Shown here: in pieces, positions 55,629-64,000 of the stretch | Layout of the letters: every line of letters starts with the position of its first letter | Numbering within the stretch: position 1 is the first letter of the stretch | Program-made: the position numbers and the translations under genes | The notes under the pieces: generated by a model | Database searches by the model: none | Told to the model about the DNA's origin: nothing | Seen by the model: only the letters and a program-made list of their open reading frames with translations | Source of the DNA: Ricordea florida | Taxonomy: Eukaryota; Cnidaria; Anthozoa; Corallimorpharia; Ricordeidae | Assembly: GCA_949710005.1 (NCBI GenBank) | Contig: OX453276.1 | Coordinates: 32,785,947-32,849,946 of the forward strand | Direction: 5' to 3' | DNA length: 64,000 nt

Positions 55629-58600
55629 CTGCGACAAAATAAGGACATTGCAGAAGACGCCTTTAGACTGGGAGATAGTCAGCAAAGGCAACGGGGACAA
55701 TTTGCAACAATTTGCTGCGTGTGACACGATTATTTTTTGTGAAAATCATTGTAGATGCGGAAGATTTTTTTGCTGCGATCAGTTGCACGAATTTAAAGCA
55801 GTTTTAATTCGTGGGATTAATTGCATTGACAACATTAGCGAAAGCAGCGTTGCCGCACCGTGTGTACGCCTCTTGCAACGAGTCGCTGCGACAAAATTAT
55901 CCCTTAATAACCCGTATAAAATGGCGACTGATTAATTGGCAGATAAACAAACCGATATATCTGATTCGTCCCCTTCAACATAGAATGCAAAAACAACTAA
56001 AATGTTAATTCAAATCTATGAAGAAAACAGAATCCTGAGGGATAAAAATCACTGCAGGAGAAAGACACTACAAGAAAAGACGCGCATTCCTTTGGTTGCA
56101 AAGCTGGATCGATCGATGGTTTCCAAAACTGAAGCAAAGAAGAAATAAAGAAATCTGCGTACTTCAGCCTTACGTTACTTCAAAAAGCCCTCCTAATACG
56201 AAAACACTGTGTGCACCAAACCGGCGTTGTGTCGCAGCAAATTGTTTTGCAAGCACTACACATGGAAAGACTTGTCGTAGTGACTTGTAGTCTAGTGTGT
56301 CTCGGCCTTTAACAATTATTTCAAGAAATCGAGTTGTACCGTACATGGCCTAATTATCATGTACGACGCGATGGAGTAAAATTATAATTGTTCTATAGTA
56401 TCTCTATAAAAATTGGAACTAGTTTGCCTGAAAATAATTGATTTTGTTGTTGTTTTGTAACAGAACAATGTTGTTGTTATGCCATGTCGTTGTGGAGCCG
56501 ATGTATAAAAATGCTTCAAACAAGATTTCGGATTGCTCTTGAACATCTCTTTAATATACTTGTCAAATTTCTGTTAGTTAGCACACCAGCCTATAAGAAA
56601 TTAAAAGCGAAATACTAGCCAGAAGTAAAATAAAAAACCAGTTTACATGCTCCATGGATGTTTTAAAATGGCGGCAGTTTGTAAGAGTTTTATTTTAGCT
56701 AGTGATAAAAAGTCGAAATATCGCGTCAATCTTGCTAATATAATTTGCTCCCTTACCGTCGAATAACTTCATCTCATAGTTATTTGCTTTGGTAGAATTT
56801 TTTGGTACATTCTTTTCAAGCAAGAATAGGATTTCTGCTCGTCTAATTCAACACATCTTTCAGCCATGATGGCCGTTCTCTGTACTCATGGTTTACGAGC
56901 TGATAGCCTGTGAGTAGGAAACCAATCAGAGCGCGGGTTTTTTCATATCCAGGGGCTGTAGATATAATAACATTTGATAAGACCCCTGCGGCCCTGCGCG
57001 CGCTTCATTGAAAAACATTACACGGAATAAAACCCGGACGAGAGCGGTACGTCATGGCCCAAGCAAAGCAGCAAAGATCCGCTCGGCCATACGCATGCAC
57101 AGCCCCGCGAGATACAGCCGCTAATAAATGAAAAAATACAAGAAAAGCGGAGGCCATATGATAAAATGCTTATTGCACGAGAAAGCCAAATATTTTCCTC
57201 TTCGGCCCTTCAACTCGGTCAATAAGTACAAAATACTAACCGTGAATTCCACAGAAGCTCCTGTTAAATCCCTGCGTATTAATAGCAGCGATATTTTTGC
57301 CGTCCGTTCCGTGGAACAGTGCACGTTCATTGTTTCCTCCATTGGTTTTATCCATGGTCTGTTTTCTTACCGTGTAGGACTGATAAAGATGCGGATTTTG
57401 GATGCGCTCGATTTTCTGAATATTCACTCCTGGGGCAGTGGTGTGAACCTGTCTGGCGACATTTTGATATTCACTTGAACCAGGATGCAACAACACCTTG
57501 TGCACAGTCACTTGACCTGAGGGCATTGGTGTCCAGTTCTTTGGAAGAGGAATTCCTTTAGAAAAATAAAAGTAAGAACATTATCACCTTCATCATATTG
57601 TTTAAGCTTTATTAATTTCATCTTCATAATGTCAGCGCCAAACCCGTTATCTCGACCTTGGCTATTTCAAACTCTCTGCTATCTCGAGCTCAAAACTCTT
57701 TCTTTGCCTTTACTTTTTAGTCATTTCCCATCAACGAATTTTAAATATATCGAACTATTTTTCGTTTTTCTAAGAGCTGCCCAAGTGCTTAGAGAAGCAA
57801 GAATAGGACGCTGGAACCGCTCGCACTTCTCGCGTCAGTCATGTCTTTCAAATCAAAGTAGGACTATGGTGAACTCGTGGATATGTTTACAAAACAGAGA
57901 AAAAAGAAATAATTTAAAAATTAATGAGGTGTTTTTTCAGAGTTGTGATTGAATGAACTTGAAGATAATTTTAATAATCTATAATCACAACATAAAAGTG
58001 ACCAGGGAGCTGAGTAGCTTTTTGAAATAAACATACAGTGAATACATGACGCCAATCATTTGACTACACTAGGCATCAGTTATAAGGCAGGTGGCAAGCA
58101 TAGAGTTGTTAAAAAATTTGATAACTTTACATAAGGGTACAGGATTAAATGGCACCGAAACCAAATGTAGTTCTGGTATCCTGCTGCTCACTGTCTGTGT
58201 GTTCAAAGTAACAGGGTCCTTCTGAATAAGGTCTGAATTTTGTTGCCATGACATTGTCAATTTTATCATCATTATAGTTTTTGTTGTCTACAAGTCTATT
58301 CAATGTATGCAACAGAAATATCCACCTTGATTCTGCAGCTGATAATGAACAAAACCATGTAGGATAGCCCAGCTGACGTGATGATCTTAAAATCCTTAAG
58401 ACTCTCAATCCTTTATCAAGTTGAATTAGTTTATTTACATTACCATCTCATTTTAGGTTATCAGTGGTATATATATTCAGTGTTGCACTTAAAAAAATCA
58501 CACTTGCCATCATTAATACAGCAATACATCTTTGTTTTTATCCTTATAACTTCTTGTTTTTACAATGTAAACATGATGAGTCACACAACAGTAAGCAAAA

Positions 58601-61600
58601 CAGGTAAGCCTATTTTTCCAACATGTCTACTTCAACACAATCTAGTTCACTTCAAGGTAAATTCGGAAATCAATAGACAGAAAACGTTTCATTGTAACGG
58701 CTTGTGGTGTATTGTATATAATATAACGCTTAATACATTTTCTACATGACTTACTCTTTTCGAACCCTGGTTCTCCGTCACGGCATGCGCCTCTATATTT
58801 AATGGTAAGCGTTGACATACTTCTTGACCGTCCCAATACTTTTCCAACTCCATTCCTGTTAGTACTAACACTTAAATCAGTAGAAAAGTCCTCCATGCGA
58901 TGTTTCTTATCCAGGTTGGCCGCAGAAGTTCTTCGGTTTCACATCATGGATTCGTCAATTTATTCTGTTTTCAGTAGTAGTTTCGTTCAATAACGAGTAC
59001 TCATTTCGCTCAAATAAATTCTCATTCAAGTGCTAATTTCGCTCTATGAGTTCTCATCAAAGCTTACTACATTAGCAAGAGATTTTCTCATCTTCAGATC
59101 ACTTTCGAGCCAACTGAAATTCATATACTGCTTGTAATCTTGGGGGCGGTCGATGGCGGTCGATGTCGGAAAAGCGAATAGTTATCATCTGTTCACGTTT
59201 AGCGCCTGGCCGAGTAAAAGGCTCACGAAATTCAGTCTCCAAGTTGGTCATTGTCCTAACTGGAAACATTTAAACTCCTTTTATTTTAGTAAGACCGCTA
59301 ATGAGGCCCTGTTAGTGAGGTTGTTTATGTCGCGCGTCTGAGTTTCAAACCTTTTCACGTCGCAATTTCGGAAGGTCGAAGGTCGCTGTCGTAATTTCCC
59401 GTGAGCGGCTCGTCGTTCGTCGCCATTTCAGGTCCTTTATGTCGCCGTTTCAAGGCCACGTCGCTTGTCGAAATTTACCCCTAACAGGGCCTCGCTAATC
59501 GTCGTCTTAAGCTACAAAATCATTACAAACTCTGGCAACGGTACGATACACTTTCAGCGTGAACTTTCATCAACAGACTTCCGTGACTTCGGTCACGACA
59601 ATTGTCGTCTTCATATCGGTGCCCCCGAGTTCTATCCGACTAATTACGAAGATGTCTACACTGGAGTGAGTGAGTGAGTGAGTGAGTGAGTGACAATTTG
59701 CATATCGAAGTCCCCACAAAAACTCGCAAATACGCTTCGCGTATCCACGAGTTAAAAATGTCACGGTTCAAATAACGAACGAAACCCGTATTTTCCGAAG
59801 GCTTATTCTTTGATGTTCAAGAACGCTTTCAACAGAGCCACGTCAGTGATTTATGCAAGCGCTGCGAACTTGGCACTTACTCACTCACTCACTCACTCAC
59901 TCACTCATTCTTGTACATCTGACGACAAAAGGTTTGTTTGGTCTGACCCGGATCTGGATTTGTGGTCCGAGATCACTCAGATCATGGCGCATCAAAAGGA
60001 TAAATCCTTGTCCAGAGTGGATTCATTAGTTCCTTTGATGCTTCATGATCTATGTGATCCCAGATCTCGAATCCAAATCCGGGTCATACCAAAGTAACGA
60101 ATCCATAGTGGCAAGAGCACTACACAGTACACTACCCACAAAAAGAAATGACAGCTTACCTTCCTCCCCTCCCTTCACCTTTCGATGCACCGTTATTTCT
60201 TGCTTTGTTTGCTGTCCAACACCTGTATGGTTCCTCAAGTTGATGACAAATTCATCTCCCATCAGGGCCACATTTACGGTGGGAAAATTTTTTGTGTGCG
60301 CCACCTCAATCTGTGCGTTGGTCTTCCAATCAAAAAGCATCGTGTTTCCTTGTATTTCATATCTCCATTCTACATTCTTGGAAATCAGCTTAGCCTGATC
60401 ACGATCTCTGTCTTTTGTCGTTCTTTCATTTATTTCTTTCCAGATCTTGCCTACCATCCCGGAGACTTCAGTGGGTGCACCGCGGACATCAATGTGGTTC
60501 TTGTCTGTTTTAATCTCCAGTTGAACGTCACACTGTTTTGCTTCTTTCTGGAGAACACCAATTTGCCTGTCCGACAGCTTACTGATGACTTTGCTTTCAA
60601 CAGTCTGTGCAGTACAAGCCTCAGAAAAGCCTTTCTTTATGGCATCTACTGCTTTGTCCGTATCCGCTTTGTTTCTCCCAGTGACAGATATGCTAACAGA
60701 ACTTTTAGTTGTCGACGCACTGCTCCTGAGTCTTTTTGGATTACTGCTATTGGCGTCGCTCCTCTTTGAAGACTGCACCTTTTCATCTCGGTCTGCGAAC
60801 ACGTATCCGAGAAGCTCCTCTTGAAACGTTTGCAGCATATCTGGTTTGCTCTTAAAAATCACAACTCTGACCACACGAATGCTGCGAAACGTTCCAACCG
60901 TGTTACGCAATGCTTGAAAGGTCAAATCGGCAGAATCCTGGGCTGACATCCCAATATTTCCTGTACCAACGGCCGGTAATGCGATTGATTTCAAACCTTG
61001 TGCCTCTGCCAGCTCGAAACACTTTTCTAGACACTGCTGAAGATGCTGCTTGCTTGGGTAGTTTTTTTCTGGAATGAGGTGAATGACATGACGACTTGGA
61101 AGATTACCCCCAGAGGTCATTACAGGCGTTCCCCCGGGCTGCGGTGCTAGTTTTCTGCACTCCTCAAGAAGCTGTGACCCACCGGCTTTACCTACTGCCT
61201 TGCTCGATTGTCCAGCATTTTCCAGTGCCATGTCTTTACCATTCATACTGATTATGGCATCCGTGTTTTCTTCGGTCAAGTCCCCTTGCACAACTTTAAC
61301 AAGGCCTGTTCCAAGGTGGTAACCGCCCATCCTAGGACGTGGCAATAAAAAGCGTAATAAACCACCACGTTTGGGAAGAGCTTTGCTTTTGTATCTGGAT
61401 TGTGTACTTTGCATCTCTTGTTGAAAGGCTGCAATCAGGTTTTTGTCTTGTTGATTGACGATAAATCTGATATCTTTTACGTTGGAGGACTGATGAGTCT
61501 GACAATAGCTTATGGATTCATCTACCATAATTTTACAGGCCACATTCGGAGGGAATTGAAGTTGACCTGTGCCAATAACGGGGAACGCCACGGAATCTCC

Positions 61601-64000
61601 TCTCAGCTCATCAACCTTCTGGAGGCACTTTTGAATAATGGCTCTAAGAGTCTAGTAAGAAGAAACACCACTTATCAGAAACGCTCACATATCCTTTCGG
61701 AAAAAAAGTGCATCAAGCTCGAACAAAGATTCCAAACTCACCGCTTCCCCACTGCCGTTGTTCCAAGGGCAACAAGTCGTTAAAATAACGTGACGGCAGG
61801 TTGGGGAAAATCCTGGGCTAACAGCAATTTCGCCAGCGTTTGGTGATCCTATCTGGATGGGGGAACCCGCTGACTGAGCAGCTTTTGCAATCACCTGCGT
61901 GCATATTCCTTGTGGGCTGACCAACGCATGCACCTTCGGCTAAAAGTAGAAAAAGATGTTGGAACATTATTTTTGGACTTCTTTTTTATTGTATCTAGCC
62001 ACCCATACTGGGAGCTGGCCACCAGTGGATCCATATACGCCCTTGTTACGGCTGGATATCCACTATCGGCCTCCTTCAAGTGTGGATGACTGGATAGCTC
62101 AGTTGGTAGAATATTCGCGAGATCATGGGTTAGAATCCCTTTTCAACCTGTTCCTTTGCCTAACATCATTTGTGCGGAACTTCCTATACGCAGCAATGCC
62201 CGAATACAGACCAGACTTATAACATCATCGTCTGACAAACACTATTCACTTGACTCTGAAGATGACTTCCGCTCAGGTTGTCGAAACGTCAGTCACCAAC
62301 AACAGTTCTTTTCAGAACTACCCTCACCCGGACGATCAAACTAGACGAACTACCGATACTCCTGGGTTCAAACCTTTTACAATGCCCGAATATGTTTGTC
62401 TGTTTCATATTCTGGGTTCACATCAGATTCACCGAACCTGCCCCTATAAAATGGCTCATCATTTTAAATGCCACGCCTGAAGCTCAGATTAGCTGGACAT
62501 TTTTTGCAGGCGGGATAAGAAGGAAATATCAAGTTTAATACTATGCGTATCCAATCATAGTTATGCAAACCGTGAGTGGAAGCAAATGGTTTTCATAGAT
62601 GTGCTGAAATGCAATACAGAGTCAATAGGAGATCCCAGAAACCAGGAGCCCATTACCAGGAGCGTGATTGTACGGTACATCCTGCCATCAGCACAGTCAC
62701 AAAAGTGTCTATTTTTGGATCCCGATTTCCCGCGAAAAGCAATTACCATGATGACTGCGAAAATCAGAAGCGAAAAATATGGCGGAAAAACTATTGGCAC
62801 AGTCCGTTTTCCGTATTTACGTGGTCCAAGACAGCTTAAACCATTTCTGTCTTAACGATAAAGAAGCCGAACATCCTCCAAATTTAATAAAAGTAATTAC
62901 TAAGCCACAAACCGTGTTTGAATTTCTGGCATCGTATTAAATTGACTTGAGCTCCTTCAGTCTTATGAGTATTCAGTGTGAGCCATACAGCGTTTTCTGG
63001 CACGTTACTTTGTCAGAGACGTAATAAATCTCACATTGCGATTGGTCAGAAAAGACACCCTTTGTTTGTTTCGCGGAAAAAGGGAATCTAAAAATAGACA
63101 CTTTTGCGACTGTGCTGATGGACAGACCAAGTATGGGAGAATCACGCTCCTGGTAATGGGCTCCTGAAGAAACGCAATAAATGATTGGCGTCCACCAAGA
63201 GCATACATTAGAGAGTAGCAAATAGCACGCTTTGGTGTGAAGCCTCACCTTCACATCTGCAATGTCTCCAGCATTCCATGAAATCCTATGTCCATGGGGA
63301 GATACCCAAGCGTTGGCATCGATTGCGAAAGCACCACCCCCTGCGAAGTCGTCGTCGTCACTACTTGTAGTGGAATCTTCGTCATCCGTGGCCGCGACTG
63401 CTGACCCTATAGGTTTGACGTTACCTCGCTCTGGACCGAAGTTCAAGTCAACTTGGATTACACATTTCTTGTCCCTCTCCACTGATTTAACCAGCTGGTC
63501 GGCATTTCCACTTGAAAAGTACTTACGAAGACCGGGCTGTTCAATATCAAACTTCCTTGACTCTGAACCGGCTATGAGAGCATGTAAACGTTTCTTGCAT
63601 GGGCCTAAGCCCCCCTTCTTTCCAGTAATAGTCATAGTATCTTCGCTCTTGCCTTCTTGAACCTTAACGTCAAAGCGTTTCAGTTCATCTTCAAGCGAAC
63701 GTAAATATTGTTGATGAAACTCGGTCAGATATCGTCTCACAAGTTTGGATGGACACAGAAACTCTTCTTCTCGTTTGCAGTTCTCAGCCAAGAATTCCTG
63801 AAGTAACTCCATGCATTCTGTGACGTCACTGCGAAACCCAGCAATCCATGTGTCATTCCAGCTGTTTCTATGGATACTGACGCTTTGATTTCTATTGAGT
63901 TCCTCGCAGAGCTCGCGCCATTCCCCTGTTTTTAGTAGCTCCACGCTATTTTCGTCTACTCGAACCTTTTCCTCTGCAGTTAATCCACTTATGTGTGACA
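55351..64000 (-). CDS. PARP14-like mono-ADP-ribosyltransferase, copy C (5' part outside window)
   Basis: Visible exons: 64,000-63,249 (cut by window edge), 61,939-61,742, 61,651-60,160, 57,555-57,241 and 55,628-55,351. Splice sites, phases and exon lengths match copy A exactly, and no stop or frameshift is seen. The ART triad His (ALFHGT), Tyr (GVYFA) and Ile (NPEIFVVF) is intact. Introns are enlarged by insertions (intron 4 about 1.3 kb, intron 6 about 2.6 kb). Together with A it is a candidate functional paralogue; amino-acid differences from A are spread over macro 2 and WWE (for example LLGYVFAD for QRCVFPD). Confidence 0.85.
57241..57555 (-). CDS. Copy C exon 7: ART N-terminal half
   Basis: 315 nt, IQKIERIQNPHLYQSY and ERALFHGTDGKN intact. 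Same phase-1 boundaries as copies A and B. Confidence 0.92.
57853..59765. mobile_element. 1.9-kb insertion in intron 6 of copy C
   Basis: Copies A and B read from CATGTCTTTCAAA straight into CACTGTCACCGTTCAA; copy C has about 1.9 kb between. AACTCGTGGATA occurs near the left end (57,872) and inverted near the right end (about 59,740-59,752), which may mark terminal repeats. It contains a possible two-exon minus-strand gene and a (GAGT)n tract. Family not recognised. Confidence 0.6.
58145..58896 (-). CDS. Possible two-exon gene in the intron 6 insertion, unknown
   Basis: Exon a 58,896-58,755 (MEDFSTDLSVSTNRNGVGKV onward, 47 codons plus one base) ends at A|GTAAGT. Exon b 58,338-58,145 begins after TTCATTATCAG in matching phase and reads AESRWIFLLHTLNRLVDNKN, then a polar tail ending TTFGFGAI-stop. 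The predicted product is 111 residues, basic in the first exon and acidic or polar in the second. No family recognised; it could belong to the parent of the inserted element or be a captured host fragment. Confidence 0.3.
60160..61651 (-). CDS. Copy C exon 6: end of macro 1, macro 2, KH-like, WWE
   Basis: 1,492 nt like copy A. ALPAVGTGNIGMS and VIHLIPEKNYPS (macro 2) and KNVEWRYEIQGN (WWE) are present. The macro 2 region deleted in copy B is complete here. Confidence 0.92.
61742..61939 (-). CDS. Copy C exon 5: middle of macrodomain 1
   Basis: 198 nt, phase 0. ICTQVIAKAAQSAGSP differs from ICARVIAKAAQ of A at two places. Intron to exon 6 is 90 bp. Confidence 0.82.
62090..62145 (+). repeat. 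tRNA-like SINE head, intron 4 of copy C
   Basis: TAGCTCAGTTGG and GGGTTAGAATCCC at tRNA spacing; the best-preserved of the three copies. Confidence 0.5.
62207..62380. mobile_element. 174-bp retroelement-tail insertion in intron 4 of copy C
   Basis: AATGCCCGAATA is perfectly duplicated at 62,195-62,206 and 62,381-62,392, a 12-bp target duplication. The insert holds TTGTCGAAACGTCAGTCACC and a CTCACCCGGACGATC box, a 3'-end type seen in Penelope-like or LINE elements of invertebrates; which of these is uncertain. Confidence 0.6.
62643..63167. mobile_element. 525-bp MITE with about 95-bp TIRs, intron 4 of copy C
   Basis: CAGGAGCCCATTACCAGGAG at the left end is mirrored by CTCCTGGTAATGGGCTCCTG at the right; similarity continues inward through AAAAGTGTCTATTTTT and a TTTCGCGG box. 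AGAAAC flanks both sides (62,637-62,642; 63,168-63,173), and copies A and B have the empty site CCAGAAACGC or its like. No protein. Confidence 0.85.
63249..64000 (-). CDS. Copy C exon 4 (partial): KH-like region and start of macro 1
   Basis: From the GDIADVK end at AAG|GTGAGG up to the window edge, about 250 codons, open. The acidic linker reads STTSSDDDDFAGGG rather than STTSDDDDNVAGGG. Upstream exons 1-3 lie beyond the window. Confidence 0.88.

Larger units (their letters stand above)
46145..64000. repeat. Tandem segmental duplication, unit 3 (right end outside window)
   Basis: Collinear with unit 1, including both EFG1-like exons, the long-TIR element, the Gypsy/SINE/LINE cluster and the gene. 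Lacks the three unit 1-only flank insertions and has its own insertions in introns 4 and 6. Confidence 0.85.

Overview
The window looks like nuclear DNA of an animal, most likely an anthozoan cnidarian (stony coral or sea anemone). The evidence is AT-rich sequence, genes split by GT-AG introns, dense small DNA transposons, tRNA-derived SINEs and a degraded Ty3/Gypsy element. Nothing bacterial is present: no operons and no Shine-Dalgarno-led genes. The species assignment is inference.

The backbone is a tandem segmental duplication read three times: unit 1 (1 to about 27,245), unit 2 (about 27,246-46,144) and unit 3 (about 46,145 to the end). Each unit carries one minus-strand gene for a large PARP14-like mono-ADP-ribosyltransferase. 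Copy A (12,603-26,900) is complete in the model given here: eight exons, every junction phase-consistent, 1,984 codons. Copy B (32,132-45,792) is a pseudogene with two nonsense codons and a 1,023-bp in-frame deletion of macrodomain 2. Copy C (55,351 to beyond 64,000) is open in everything visible and runs off the right edge. Domain order is acidic leader, CUE-like helix bundle, W-rich repeats, long RGG box, two RRMs, KH-like region, two macrodomains, WWE and ART domain with an H-Y-I triad. The back half matches PARP14-type antiviral and stress-response enzymes; the CUE-like plus RGG front end is not part of vertebrate PARP14.

The left flanks hold mobile-element layers. Units 1 and 3 share an orphan first exon resembling an rRNA-processing EFG1-like gene (two copies per unit), a long-TIR element with an 8-bp target duplication, and a Ty3/Gypsy Gag-protease-RT relic interrupted by a tRNA-derived SINE and ending in a LINE tail. 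Unit 1 alone has three further insertions: a 1.4-kb palindromic block, a helicase/DUF6589 transposon with 41-bp perfect TIRs nested in the long-TIR element, and a TA-flanked MITE carrying a perfect first exon. Unit 3 keeps the empty sites. Unit 2 lacks the 7-10 kb between the two EFG1-like exons, as expected from recombination between them, and has instead a 2-kb TIR element filled with satellite-like arrays.

Intron 1 of copies A and B contains a 105-106 bp minisatellite (about 4 versus 14 units) and foldback elements. Introns 4, 6 and 7 differ between copies by separate insertions, so the locus gives a readable order of events: duplication, then copy-specific transposition, then decay of the middle copy.
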